A stretch of 64,000 nucleotides of DNA from Maratus speciosus (GCA_963932465.1 OZ010799.1:281986083-282050082); one strand, 5' to 3'. Numbered from the stretch's first letter, positions 19,931-32,704 are shown. Translations and numbers: made by a program. Notes: a model not told the origin generated them from the sequence alone.

Positions 19931-20135
19931 TACGCTCCCACTTACGATTTTTTCAGGCAAAAATAAAATTTCCATCAGACAAGAGCATATTTGCTCATTC
20001 CGTGTACCCCCCATCGTTCCCGTAGGCGATACTGAAAGAATTTCAGCTTTTATGTCTGCTACTGACGTACTACTGGAAATAGATTAACAAAAAAAAAAAA
20101 AAAAGTTATGATCATTCTTTATTGAATAGCCTTCG

Positions 20136-21013
20136 TATAGCTTTAAATATAGAAAATATATCGGTTTCTGAGCTTTATAAAGCTAAATTTGAATTTCTGA
20201 ATCACGGGTAACTCCGAAGAGATCATCGCATATTTTCTTTCGTGGTTATATTTGCCAATTCAAGGAAACATCTTTCGTTTTTACAGTTCAGTAGGAATTT
20301 TAGAAAAAAAGAAATTATTTACGAAATGAACAGGACCGCGTTTTAAAAATGTCGTAGACGAAATAAAACTTTTTATTTCGGAAACATCCCCGTTAATCTA
20401 ACAAAATGACGGTTTTCTGAGGTTTTAAACGACTCATATACAAATGGTCCCTGAAGATAAAGAAAAGTTTTATCAAAATCTTGTGTAACTGATAGCTGTT
20501 ACGGATAAACGTGTTTGATATAATAGGAATGTTTTACATTTTATAACAAACTATTAAGTTATACAGTAGAACATATCTAAAAAGTAAAATGTTTTCGGCA
20601 GAATGCTAAATTTTGCAGAGTTACAATTTATTAAAAATGTGCCGGCTCATAGCGGTTACGGTGTGCCACGAAAAATTTTTATTCACCAATTTATAATTTT
20701 TTTGACTTTCTTTTGCAGGAAAAACTTTCTAAATTTTACAAAATAAATAAATAAATTAATTAAAATTGAAAAATAAATGTAATTAAGTTATTGGGAAGAA
20801 CTTTCTTTGTCATATTTGAGTAAGTTTATTTAAGGAAATTATCTTAAACAGATTTCAGTTATGTCCATGACACTTGAATAAACGATTTATGAATATGCCT
20901 ACTAAGATGCAACATTATAAAAACTATTTAAAAGATCAAGCTCACTTGAAGCATTAAATGTTAAATTTTAAAAATGGGGAAATAATAACATAGAAATTGA
21001 AAAAGAGAAAAAA

Positions 21014-21049
<36 letters not shown>
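20136..21049. other. AT-rich sequence, no feature seen
   Basis: No repeat boundary or coding signal recognised, apart from a poly-T tract ending at about 21046. Confidence 0.4.
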
Positions 21050-21053
<4 letters not shown>

Positions 21054-21562
21054 CCCTTAAATGCCTGGTGTTGCTTTTCGGCAACATACCCAATTTAGGC
21101 TCTAAAATACTATTAGAATAATATTGAAGCTATAAAACCTAATGTTGCCAATAAAATACATTCTGAAAATATTATTAAATCGATTTTCAACATTTAGATG
21201 GCAACATCTGTGCTGTTTAAGAATAAAGATAAATTTATTTTCTCAAATGTTGCTATTTGTTCTTTTTGTTTTGTTTGGAAGCTTGCGAAATACCCTATTT
21301 TGACCTGCAGTGAGCAAGTAAAATTTATTTCTTATTATAGTTCCTAAAATTCTTGTGTGTTTAATATTATAGAATTTTATCAAGGGAAATTATTTTTTCA
21401 ATTAAACACCAGTATTGCCGATTAGTAACAAACTGTTTTTAGCCGTAAACTATACTTAAAACAAAATATGATTTTTAAAAGTATTTTTCCCATGATTTAT
21501 TTAAAAAATGAAAGCCCAAAAATATTATTACAGTGCTTTTTGAAAAGTCAGTCATTTAAGGG
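21054..21562. mobile_element. piggyBac-like MITE, TTAA-flanked (509 bp)
   Basis: Starts CCCTTAAATG and ends CATTTAAGGG, with TTAA at 21050-21053 and 21563-21566. TTAA targets and a C-rich start are the piggyBac signature. A subterminal TGTTGC...GCAACA hairpin lies near the left end. No transposase. Confidence 0.75.
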
Positions 21563-21566
21563 TTAA

Positions 21567-22500
21567 TGCACCCTTCCCTGCCCCCCCCCCCATATTGCGC
21601 ATATTGTTATTTTTAATAAATAAATAAATATTGTATATTACTTAAATTGTGTGTTTTCTTTTTCATTATAATTTAAGTGTGCTAACGAAATTTCAATTGT
21701 TCGTTGAGTGACCGAGATTTTTAACTGAAAACTCAAATTTTGTGGCAGAAGATTAGCTGTATACGTTATGTAGCATGCCATATGAAAAAAAAAATCTAAA
21801 AATATTGGTCTATAGTTTTTTTAAATAATAGAAACTTAATAATGTTAGATTTAAAAAACGAACTTGTAAGAAGTATTTTATTATTTCTACAATATACAAT
21901 TAGCCTGGTTTTGAAATCTCTTCGATGGTGATAGTATGTTATTTATAAATAAGTTTGACCAAAACATGTTTTAAGACAAAAACGGAATTTCGTTAATATT
22001 TCTATTTTCTGCCGAAAACGAAAACAAAAAGAAAATGTCCAAAGAATTCTTTCAGTATTTAATATCTACTTAAATATACATAATTATTAATTATGTAATG
22101 CGTGTTTATTAAATATACATAATTATTAATTATTTATAGTTGTGGCCCAAGACCTCTGACTAAAACTTTTTTATTTTTATATAAACTAAAATGTAATTAA
22201 TTCATCAACGGCGCAGAATGTTTTTTTCTTTTCTAATTATACGAATTTCCTCTAATTAAAAAACGTAATCATGGCTCAATTTATCTGTTAAAATACTTTT
22301 TGTAAATGATCATGCGTTATACTAGAACTTTCTCAAAGAGTATTTGAAACACGCCTGCGATTTCAAACTAAAATTTTTCTATTACTGTTAATCCTGCAGC
22401 TTTTAATGAACACGTGAAAAGCGTCATGATGTTTAGTCATATATGCGTATCACGTCTTGAGTTAGCCAGGACTAATAATTATAAACACGGTAGTTCATAG
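21567..22500. other. AT-rich sequence, short ATACATAATTATTAATTAT duplication
   Basis: A C run lies at about 21582. A ~20-bp AT phrase is repeated at about 22076 and 22115. Nothing else recognised. Confidence 0.4.
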
Positions 22501-22689
22501 CAATAAATAAAGAGTGTTTCATTTGAGCCGATACAGCTCAAATTAATTGTAATGTTGAAAATTTCCGAAAGAAGAATCGAGATTTTTGGAATACAAATAG
22601 TTGCTGTCAAATTTCGGTGCGACCAAATTTTCGAAATTATTTACGCCGAAAACGAAGTTTCGGTGAAACTTTTTGTCGCAGATATTTGC

Positions 22690-22838
22690 TATAAAGTTAC
22701 TTTCACTTTCAAATCCGGCTCTGAAAAGGCTAGTGTCATTTTAAAAAATATCTGCAACCAAAATCGAAAAAGTAAAAAAAGGTGCGATGTAGAGACGGAT
22801 CTCAGCTATCCAATGCAAATAAATAAATAAATAAATAA

Positions 22839-22873
<35 letters not shown>

Positions 22874-22970
22874 GATATGTCGAAATGCAAACGAGATATT
22901 AGAAAAATCCTTCCCAATAGGATTAGCATTAGCTCGTGAGTGCCTTCGCCAGCGGGGACAGGAGTCTTAA
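22690..22970 (+). mobile_element. Half copy of the palindromic 'GGCGAAGACACTC' MITE
   Basis: Matches the right half of the element at 43875-44331: ATATCTGC(A/G)ACC, GTAGAGACGGATCTC, GCAAACGAGATATTAGAAAA, and an end reading TTCGCC...GGGGACA(G/A)GAGTCTTAA. A (TAAA)n/(TA)n tract at about 22820-22870 replaces the AT-rich centre. The left arm is absent or unrecognisable. The 92-residue ORF starting at 22552 runs into this repeat and is not a gene. Confidence 0.7.
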
Positions 22971-23107
22971 TAACTTAATTTTGTTAAGTTAATAATTTAA
23001 ATAACTTAAGCTAATAAGTTAATAACTTAATTTATAACTTAATTTTTTTTTACCTAAATGCTAAGAATCCACGAGATTTTTGGAATAAAATTTAATTTTA
23101 CAATGTA

Positions 23108-23972
23108 CAGTCGTGGAAAAAAAAAAGTAAACACTCCCTACTAACTCCTCAACAAATTATCGTAGACAAAAGTTACCGGTACCAAACGATTGGAAATAAA
23201 GTCTACTTTTAAATGATGTATATAAAATTTGCTTATGGGGGCATCTACATATCAAAACGAATCCAAACTTCATTTTTTTTCAATGGCAATATCCAATTTT
23301 AACGAGATATTTCAAATTTTCGGTTCAAACTGTGTCTAGACACCAAATTTCAAGTTATTTGAATGATAAGTTTTTGAATTATATTGCAACCTACAATTTT
23401 TTTGATGGATTTAGATTTATTAGGTCCTGCTTTATGGAAATCCAAAATTTCACACTTTTCTTCCAAGTAGTTTTCAAATTATGCCTAAAAAAACGCCAAA
23501 ATGAAGGTTAAGGTCTCTGATAAAAGTGAGTAGATATTTTGAAATTTATTCTGCTATCCTGTAATCTAACGGGTTTCATTGATTCCTTGAGTGGCGCTTC
23601 AGATGCCTTGATCAAGAAGGGGGCTTTCTCGGTTAACAATCAAGTACGGAACTTCAATTTGGATACAGCCCTTAATAGGCACGTTTTAAAATAAATAATT
23701 TCTCGAAAACTTATTGTACGAATTGCATAAAATTTGTTTTTGGGCTAATTGAAGGGTGTAGAGTTCATTTATGCTGACAAAAATCTGTACTGCTATTGAA
23801 AAAAACAAAGTTATGGCTAGTTTTAATATGTAGATGGCCCTCTAAGCAAATTTTATATACATAATTTAAAAGTAGACTTTATTTCCAATCGTTCTGTACC
23901 CGTAACTTTCTTCTACGATGATTTGTTGAGGAGTTAGTGGGGGTGTTTACTTTTTTTTTTTTTCCACGACTG
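23108..23972. mobile_element. CAGTCGTGG/TA MITE, complete copy (865 bp)
   Basis: Inverted ends CAGTCGTGGAAAAAAAAA, flanked by TA. TIRs run about 150 bp and include AACTCCTCAACAAAT and AATAAAGTCTACTTTTAAAT. Tc1/mariner-type by target and terminus. The interior is shared with 8086-8744 and 29263-30317, and a 40-bp piece recurs at 55970-56010. No transposase. Confidence 0.85.
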
Positions 23973-23974
23973 TA

Positions 23975-25320
23975 CCTGAAGAAATGTTTTTAGTTTGCTT
24001 AAAGTATATTTGTCCGTAAATTCTTGTATCAATTAACTATTTCAACATATTAGTAACACCACACAACATATTAGTAACTTTACTGATGAAGGCTTATTCT
24101 CAGGATATGTAATCATTGTTGAAGGTCCGCTACTTTAAAAAAAAAATAGATTGCTTGACTGCTATTACTTTTTAGAAGAAGTAATATTCACCATATTTAA
24201 TGATAGATTAAATAAAGATTAAACTATGTGAATTATCCTATATGAAAAATGTTGTAGCAATGACTCACTCTGAGTATAAAGAAAATCATTGCGATTAAAT
24301 AAGGGGAAAGTCCTATTCAAAATTTGTGGTAAAACTTTATGCACCTTGAAAATTTTCTTAAAATATACATATATATATATTTTTTTACTTGCAGTCATTA
24401 TACAATTTGTTCATTTTATTTAATAAATCTCTTGTAGCTTTATTTTCTTCAATATAAAATTCATTCTTCACACTGCCTCTTATAGCAATGTATCTTTGTT
24501 AATGTTTATGAGTAAATATTGGCGAACAGTTAGAGTTTAGCACCATGTATCATTGCATAAATAAGTGACTATTGGCTGGATGTTTCTAAATATTTTTTTA
24601 TTCTTTCATTACATGTTATTCTCATCTTATTTTTTCAAGATACATTATAGTTACTCCGATAGATACTACTACTAAAATTATATTCAAATTCAGTAGAGAA
24701 TTCTCAAATAATGATTTTTGTAAAAATGAGCATTTATCCCAACATTGATGATTGAAAATAAAGAACTGAGCCATTTTCTTAATGAACTTGTTTTAATTAA
24801 ATTTATTTTCGAAACTTTCCGATGGAGTAAAACTTGAAAAAGTATAATTAAGTAAATATTTAAATTTTGTATTTAATTAAGCAGAAAACTGAAAAGATAT
24901 ACTTAATTAGATTAGAACTGAAACATACGTGGATTCCAAGTGATGTGAAAACAGTTTGCGTTTTTAAAAACATTACTTTTAAAGCCAAAGTCTTTTATTT
25001 AGTTAAAAATAACGTAAAGCCTTTTTTTAATACACTTAATTCTAAAATGATTATTGCAGAAATATATTTTTAAAATGTTTGTATTCTTTTTTCTTTCATG
25101 CAGTTGTTTTTATTATAAAGTAAACATATTGTATGTTATTTTTCTTACATATGATATTTTTTTTTCGCCTAAAACGAAATAAAAATAAAAAATGCTGTTT
25201 ATATTATGAAAATAATAAAATAATTTAAATTGGCTGATTTAAAAAATATACGAAATACTTCTGTTTCTATTTCTTATAGCCCTTTTCTTATAGATTATAC
25301 TGTTGATTATAGATAGCTTG

Positions 25321-25354
<34 letters not shown>

Positions 25355-26080
25355 CGTCATTCCTAAAAAATAGTAATAATTAAAATCTACCTGAGAAATT
25401 TTCTAAAAAAATAGTTATCTAAGAGTTAAATCATAGAAATATTATTTATTGCAACATTAATAATTAAAATAAAAAATAAGGAATTTTTCTAATGAACGTC
25501 TTGCGAATACATTTTATTTTTTAAAAATGCATCATTTAAAAATTCTTTTCAAAGTCTGGATTGCGCTAGCTGAAAATATTGCAACACTTCTTCAAATCTC
25601 GTAATATGCAAATATTTATTAGAGCAATTACTCTCAAAGTTATCTAATATCAGTTTTTCTAAGTAAATTTTTGTTAATTCCTTTGACGAATATTGCTTAT
25701 ACTTTAATCATAGTTTATTTTCTTTTCAAGGACTACTTAGTAATTTATTAGAAAATTTAATTAAATTTTCAAAATGTTTAAATACGTATGCGTAAAACTT
25801 CAAAGGTTCGATATTAGTTATCCGAAATATTTTTACTGCCACATTTTTGTAAAGATTTTACGTATTTCTGAAAATCCCCGAATTAAAAAAAATATATATT
25901 TATTTTCAATTTACATTTTGAACTTAATGTGTCATTAAGTTATTATATGTCTTTTTTCTCGAGAATAATTTTAGATTTTTGATGACACTTTCTGTAGATA
26001 ATTCTACTTTTTATTATACCTTTTCATGGACACAAACTCTACTATTTGCAAATGGCATCTATTTATTTATTTTTTGAAAA

Positions 26081-26082
<2 letters not shown>
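23975..26082. other. AT-rich sequence, no feature seen
   Basis: About 2.1 kb of unique AT-rich DNA with a 29-nt A run at about 25325-25353. The 68-residue ORF at 24867-25073 has AT-driven composition and no domain. Confidence 0.4.

Positions 26083-26135
<53 letters not shown>
26083..26135. repeat. (TA)n(TG)n microsatellite
   Basis: About 30 bp of TA followed by 24 bp of TG. Confidence 0.95.
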
Positions 26136-26189
26136 CACTCTCCTACCCTCCCTTTTGAGTACCTAAAGTGGTTTAAACACCAACGTACG

Positions 26190-26630
26190 GAGTAACCAAT
26201 TTCAATTCGAGTAACTTTTGCCGGTTACTCGATTTGTTTAAGCATACCACGACGTTCCTGAAGCATTTTTCTATACGTTGCACCACTTTTTTCGAAGTTA
26301 CTCAGAAAAGCGTTATTCCACAGTCATTCATACACACCGTGTGTTATGTAAAATCTAAAATCTGTATAACGCCATGTGGCGGTGTGTAAAAATGCAGCCT
26401 CAAACCCAGTGAGTTTCCTAACGATTACTCGGTAAAACGGTAATAGTCCAATAATGGCAACCCTTGTGTGTTTGGTTTCTATGGTAATGCAGGCTTGCTA
26501 TATAAGATTTTCCTCTCTATTTAGCGGTTACTCACTAAAACGGCAATAATCCAGGAATAGTAATTCCTGTGTGTTTAGCTTCTTCGGTAATTCAGGTTTG
26601 CTATGTAAGTTTCTCCTCTTCATTTAACTT
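26190..26630 (+). repeat. ~103-bp repeat array with TTACTC motifs
   Basis: Two clear units begin at 26425 and 26528 (TTACTC followed by AAAACGG), sharing CCTGTGTGTTT-like and CAGG(C/T)TTGCTAT blocks. Further TTACTC elements upstream (about 26190-26310) look like decayed units. The motif also heads the ~48-bp units at 35571 and 36860. Confidence 0.6.
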
Positions 26631-27356
26631 GTTTTTTGATAGAAGAATATCTGTCTATGTCGTTTTTTAAATATAATGAAAAAATCAAATATGAAATTCA
26701 CGATTTTATTAAATGTAGCTTTCGAGCGTGAATTTCTTACGAAATAAAGATCTGAAATAAAATAAAATATTCAGTGAATGCAAAATATTAAAAAGAAATT
26801 GCAGGCCTAATTTTAATAGCGTAAATTGTCAATATTTCAATTAAATTCATTAAAACATGCCCTCTCGGTGCCAGCCGAAACAATGGGTTATTTCTTCTGC
26901 TTCTTCTTTTTAATTCTTTTAAAGATATAATGCATCAGATTTAATAAAATTTAAACAAATTGGTGTTATTCCCCTCCAAATTCATTATTTTGTTAAGAAA
27001 GCTAATTTGTAGCGAAATTTTTAATTTCCTTACGGAATGTAATTACATGCATATGAGATAGCTATATCAAATTTTTTAAGCAATTATTTAAATTATAGAA
27101 TAAAAAATACCAAACTGGCTATAATATTTTCCCTATTCCATACAAGCTCCTAACCCGAATCATTCAACGAAAGCCATAAAAATTTTTAAATGTCTCGTCT
27201 AGCAAAATAAACAGCTTTTATTGAAATCAAACGATTTTAACATAGTGTAATAATGAGTTGATGGATTGAATTGAAAATCTAGTTCCCTTAACTGTAAATT
27301 TATTCGATTTTTCATATGGCCATTATTTTTTAATTTAAATGCCCAAATTGCGTTCT

Positions 27357-27404
<48 letters not shown>

Positions 27405-29260
27405 ATATTGTAACAACTCAAAGTTGTACATATGATGTTACTAAGCTATAATACTATTATAATACAAATGAAAAGTTATTTTAGTATGCCTGTCACCAAA
27501 GTAAACAATTCCCAATGTTTGTAATGAAATCGTTAGAAATTTACCATGTATTTCTAATGAACTGAACATATAGCTTCACTGACCATAGTGTTTGTAATTT
27601 AGATATTCAAAGGGTCGTTATTTCCAAACGAATTTCAGAATTTTCTTAATTAATGAACGCACCCAATTTAATTTACTTTTAAAAAAGAAAAATATATTTT
27701 TCTTTTCCGACTGAGCTAATACAACTTGTACATTGTAATAATTCCTTGGTCCGACTTAGACTACGTAGAGCAGTGGGGCAAATATTATTTTGAAGACCGA
27801 TCTTCTCTCTATCCATAGAATTTGTTCATAAATAGTATGCTTAAGTGACTACTACTAATCTTCATGCCTTTTGTATATATACATAAATTTTACACCATGT
27901 AGTATTCCCATCTGTTAATTTCATAACACAACAATTAAAAATATATATATCTAGTAGAAAAATAGGAAACTAATAAAAAAATTGATGGATTGGTTTATGG
28001 GATAAAAGTTTGCGACCTTCACCTTTGTTTATCTATGTATGTCATGAAATATCTAAAAAGAACACCCCCCCCCCCCTCCGCACTGATAATCATAAATTGT
28101 TTTAACTTGCCGCGTTAAAAGGAAAACGCCAATAATTTCACTTGAAAACAATGTACTACTATGTTTTTATAATACAATTCTAATCATTAGTTTTTTTATG
28201 ATGTAGCTCATTCTTTTTTTTTTTGGGGGGGGGGGGGGAGGGAGGGCATGAGCTACAAGAAGTAGAGAAGGAAAGGAGAGGAAACGCCCTTCCTTAATAT
28301 TTGAAAGTCTTTTTGGCGAAAAGGAACATTGGTAATTTTTGGCCAATTTTACTCAATTTGGCATCCTAATTCCTGCCATTGTGAACCCGCTCAAATGAGG
28401 TGGCAGGGGCTACATTTGAGGGGGATGAGGGGCAATAGTGCCCCCCCCAAGGAATTTGATTTTTCAGAAAATTTATTAACTATCAATTGCCAAACTCAAA
28501 CAAAATTTTAAAAATTTCTCAAACGCTAAAGTAATTTATCAGATTTGATTGCAATAAAAACATATGCATTAAATAAATGCTTTATGCATAGAAATTAATC
28601 ATTATAAAAAATATTTCCTATTCGAACTTTCTTAAGGTGAGACCCATATCGTACTTTGGCTAATTTAAAAAAATACATGAGAGACATTTTCTTTTATCAA
28701 TTGCTTCTCAACTGTATACAACTTGATCATAGGAAAACTAGCCCCCTCATTCTAGAAATTCAGGGGTACAGTTTTTTCCGATAGTTTTTTTTTTTTTTTG
28801 GGGGGGGGGATTGAAGGGGCGAGTACAATTCAAGTTCTTAATTATCCGGCTTTATTACTTTTTTTTGGATTATTAGTGTCACATTATATTTACTGCAATT
28901 ACTGCTGTGTTATCAAATTATTTAATTATTTGCTTTATTAAACCATATTATGTATGGAACACTCTCAAAATTCTTCAACGCCTAGGAATGGAGTCTGTGC
29001 GCATCCAACAAATACAATTTCTTCAGTCCAAAAACCGACAGACTTCCACCAAATACCAAAGTAAAAAACACGTTTATAATAAAGTAGTCTATAATTTTAT
29101 CCCCTATGTACAGAAATGAACACATGGGTTATTACTATGGGCCACAATCAATAGTCAAATATATAGTTTTTCCTTTTAAAAATATCCAGGACGTCCTTAT
29201 GAAAAACCAGGTCATCCTGACTCCAACCGAGATAAAGCACAATCAGAAAAACTTAAAATG
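26631..29260. other. AT-rich sequence with homopolymer tracts
   Basis: A 45-nt T run at 27359-27403, a C run near 28066, and G runs near 28225 and 28800. The 28370-28450 block (GGCAGGGGCTACATTTGAGG, then GTGCCCCCCCC) resembles eroded transposon sequence but cannot be assigned. No gene seen. Confidence 0.4.
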
Positions 29261-29262
29261 TA

Positions 29263-30317
29263 CCGTCGTGGAAAAAAAAAAGTAAACACCCTCTACTAAC
29301 TCCTCAACAAATTATCGTAGACGAAAGTTACTGGTACCGGACGATTGGAAATAAAGTCTACTTTTAAATGGTGTGTATAAAATTTTCTTAGGGGGGCATA
29401 TACATATTAAAACGAATCCAAACTTCATTTTTTTCAATGGCAGTACCCAAATTTAACGAGATATTTCAAATCTTCGGTTCAAAATATGCCTAGAAACGAA
29501 ATTTCAAGTCATTCAAATGATAAATTTTGAATTATAGACGTTCAAAATTTAGCACTTCTAATGTTAAATTACGTTTTCATATTTTTATTTATATCTCCTG
29601 AAATTATACTCCTAATGAGCTAATTTTTTGTGTAGCAATAATATTAATATATCCAAACATAAATACGTTGAATTTGCAATTTTTATAATTTAATGATATG
29701 AATTATGAATTATGAAATTAATATTCGAAAAACTTATGAATTGCAACATACAATTTTTTTGATGGATTTATATTTATTAAGTCCTGCTTTATGGAAATCC
29801 AAAATTTCACATTTTTCTTCCAAGTCAAATTACGCTTAAAAAACAGCAAAATGATGGTTTAAGGGGCCGTCTATGATAGAAGTGAGTAAATATTTTTAAT
29901 TTATTCTCCTATCCTGTAATCAAACAGGTTTCATTGACGCTTAAACGTGCCTTGATCAAGAAGGCAGCTCTCTCGGTTAACAATCGAGTTCGGAACTTCA
30001 ATATGGATACAGCCCTTAAAATACGCTCGTTTTAAAATAAGTAATTTCTCGGAAACTTATTGCACGAATTGCATAAAAATTTGTTTATAGGCTAATTGAA
30101 AGGTGTAGAGTTCATTTATGCTGTCAGAATTTTGTACTGCTATTGTAAAAAACAAAGTTGTGGTTTGTTTTAATATGTAGATGGTGCCTTAAACAAATTT
30201 TATATACAACATTTAAAAGTAGACTTTATTTCCAATCGTTTGGTACCAGTAACTTTCTTCTACGATAATTTGTTGAGAAGTTAGTGGGGGTTATTTACTT
30301 TTCTTTTTCCACGACTG
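29263..30317. mobile_element. CAGTCGTGG/TA MITE, complete longer copy (1055 bp)
   Basis: Same termini, TA target and interior as 23108-23972. It has about 190 extra bp around 29540-29745, so one of the two copies has lost or gained a segment. Identity in shared parts looks to be about 85-90%. Confidence 0.85.
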
Positions 30318-30766
30318 TACCTCACTCGCAACGAAGAAAATACGTGAACTGTCTACAGTCCCTGATACTGTGATACAGTCCCTGACGCAGGACTGTAATT
30401 TCATGTAAATACGAAAACCGCTAAAATGATTTCCATTAAAAGGCAACCCAATCCGAAATGAAAGAAAATTTAATTCTTATTTTAATACAATTATTGCAAA
30501 ATAAGTCTACAATTATATCTTTAATATAAACTTTACATTTTATGTAGAAAAATGAAGATATAATATAGTATTCATTAATGATCAAATATGTAGCTTTTTC
30601 ATCTGAAAAATATTCAGTATTTCTTTGAAAAATAGTATTAATGAACCCACCATGTAGTAGTGAAAACGAAATCCGAAACAATTAACGCTTTACCTTACTT
30701 TTACTTGCAGAAAATCACTAAAGAAAATTTTCTTATCGCTGTAGATCACAAAAGTTGCAAATTTCT
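30318..30766. other. AT-rich sequence, no feature seen
   Basis: A short CAGTCCCTGA duplication occurs at about 30356-30400. Otherwise unremarkable. Confidence 0.4.
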
Positions 30767-31440
30767 TGACCTTTTCATGACGTTCGTCAGCTGATTATCT
30801 CATGACTAATTGAATTTCATGATTTTTTTTTTTGCGATCATCTGACGAAATTTGCGATTTTTTCCGCGATCGTTTCACGGAATTCGCAATTTTTTTTTCT
30901 GCAACCGTTATCGAAATTGCTTTTTTTCTCACGACCATTTGTCGAAATTCACAATACGAAATTCCATGTTTGTTTCTGAGATCTTTTGACAAAATTCGCA
31001 GTTCTTTTTCATGATCATTTGTTGAAACTCGTGATTTTTTTCTACCACCGACTAATAATATTTGTATTTTTTGGCGCGATAGTTAGACGAAATTATGTAT
31101 CTTACTTCACGATTGTTTGACGAAATTCCCCTCGATTGTTTGAGTAAATTTTCGGGATTTTTTGTACAATCTTTTGATGAAATTCGCGATTTTTTTCGCA
31201 ATCCTTTTACAAAATTCGAGATTTTAGTTTGTACAATCATTTGACGAAATCTGCATTTCTTTTCGCGATCTCTGATGAAATTAGCAACATTTTCCACGGT
31301 CGTTTGGAGAAATTAGCGATTTTTTTCCGCAACGATTTGGGGATTTTTTTTTTTCAAAATTTTGCAAAATTCGCGATTTTTTTTCTGTGACCCATTGATG
31401 AATTGATTTTCCGAATTCTAAAGAAAAAAAATCGTGGACT
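30767..31440. repeat. ~33-bp degenerate minisatellite, at least 17 units
   Basis: Units read roughly TTTTTTCGCGATCATTTGACGAAATTCG. The landmark GAAATT occurs near 30842, 30876, 30909, 30940, 30986, 31020, 31086, 31118, 31173, 31207, 31240, 31270 and 31306, mostly 31-35 bp apart. A 33-bp period is 11 codons, and the minus strand shows a repeating peptide like KKSRISSNDR-x-K across three frames (30795-31475). Frame breaks and lack of a start context favour non-coding satellite DNA. Confidence 0.75.
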
Positions 31441-32680
31441 TTCACGAACAAGGAAAAAATTTGCAGAATATTCACATGTCCGTTAAAGAAGTTAAAGAGA
31501 CAAAATCACACAGAACTTTTTTTATTGTGCGGGGTTTCCCAATTTTCAGTGAGATTTGTGCAGTTCTGCACATTGTCAATTCTGCCCGTTCCCAGTTTTC
31601 CGAACAAAATTTTTCCTTGTCCTTTGCCAGGAAACTTTTGAAATGGCCTCCCTGTAGTAAAACCTAAAAAAAAAGAAGTGCGAAAAACACTAGAAAAAAG
31701 TATCATTTTAGACAGGTCTCTGTCTTAGCAATTATAATTGTATGATCATTTTTCATCGAAATTTCTTTTTTTCCCCTTTGAGAAAGAATTCTGTTATAGA
31801 CAGACTTCGTTTTCATAAGTTTTACTGTAATACATCTCTTTTCAGAGCTATACTATAGAGTGGATGGTTTAACAGTCTTTGAGGATACCTGTAACCTATA
31901 ACAGAATCCTGTCTAAAAAGAAAATTTTTCATATGCAATATATTGAAATTTTACCTGTTAAGACGGAAACCTGATTAAAACGAAATATTTAAATGTTCTT
32001 AAGTTTTTGTATTCAAATTTTTTACTGTTTTTGCAAGCATGTTTACGTTTCTGGTTCGGTGGTGGTGGTGGGGGAGGGGGGGGGGTAGACGCCCGGATAC
32101 TAGCCTTAGCTATATAACTTAGCTCACAAAATCTTTGCCCTTCTCCAAGAAAGTTCTGAAATGGCGCCCCTGTGATGTGGCTCTGCATGTCCGTGCAATA
32201 GTCAGGCTTATAACGATAATTCTTAAGAACTCTTTTCGAAAGACATGTATATTATTAGCAGAATTTATAAACACTCCGCAATAAACATAAGTTTAGCTAA
32301 TATTAGAAACGAATACAATAGATAAAAATGCCCTTTTAGTTATGTAAGTATCGCTCATAGACAGTAATGAAACCGAATTACCGTATAGTGCTCTATATGT
32401 GTTACTCTTGACATCTTTTAGAGTTTCCTTGTAAAAGATTTATAAATACTACACACTCTTACATTTTACAGAAAACATGTTGTAATACACCTCAGTAACT
32501 GGATATGATTAGATCACAGCCCAACTGGGCTTTACCCTATGTCTCTGACTTTCGGGGCTCTGAAATTTAGTATGCAACGTTAATAAAGCTGATATTTTAA
32601 ATCTATTTTGATCTAATAGTAAATATGATTGATATTTTGTGCTTTTACAGTAAGATAAGATTAAAATATGTATGTTATGC
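31441..32680. other. AT-rich sequence with a weak direct duplication
   Basis: About 50 bp around 31616-31665 resemble 32134-32185 (shared TGAAATGGC and CCCTGT). An inverted pair TTCTGTTATAGACAG / TATAACAGAATCCTGTC lies at about 31790 and 31898. A G run lies at about 32070. No gene seen. Confidence 0.4.
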
Positions 32681-32704
32681 ATATATATATATATATATAT
32701 ATAT
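32681..32704. repeat. (TA)n microsatellite
   Basis: TA run flanked on both sides by TATGCAT-like sequence. Confidence 0.9.

Larger units (their letters stand above)
18961..20135. mobile_element. Mariner-type transposon relic, TA-flanked
   Basis: Inverted ends CGA(G/A)GGCT(G/A)TT(T/C)AATAA(G/A)GAATGATC, flanked by TA at 18959-18960 and 20136-20137. Inverted similarity continues in segments: about 19395-19515 matches the reverse complement of about 19970-20090 (shared TTTCCAGTAGTAC and CACGGAATGAGCAA). The left arm is interrupted by the element at 19001-19317. Between the arms are scraps of a mariner transposase. The very long inverted arms suggest a rearranged or foldback derivative. Confidence 0.8.

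Noticed and set aside
22552..22830. 92-residue ORF as a small gene
   Set aside because: Its 3' half lies in a MITE shared with 43875-44331.
28063..28240. C run and G run about 150 bp apart as the arms of a hairpin element
   Set aside because: Only the homopolymers pair; flanking sequence is unrelated.
30767..31440. CRISPR-like array
   Set aside because: There is no invariant repeat with distinct spacers: whole units are diverged tandem copies, and the genome is eukaryotic.
30795..31475. Three minus-strand ORFs with a repeated basic peptide as a repetitive-protein gene
   Set aside because: Frames change and units are as diverged at all positions as far as I can see. The 33-bp satellite explains the pattern. 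Kept as a finding only.
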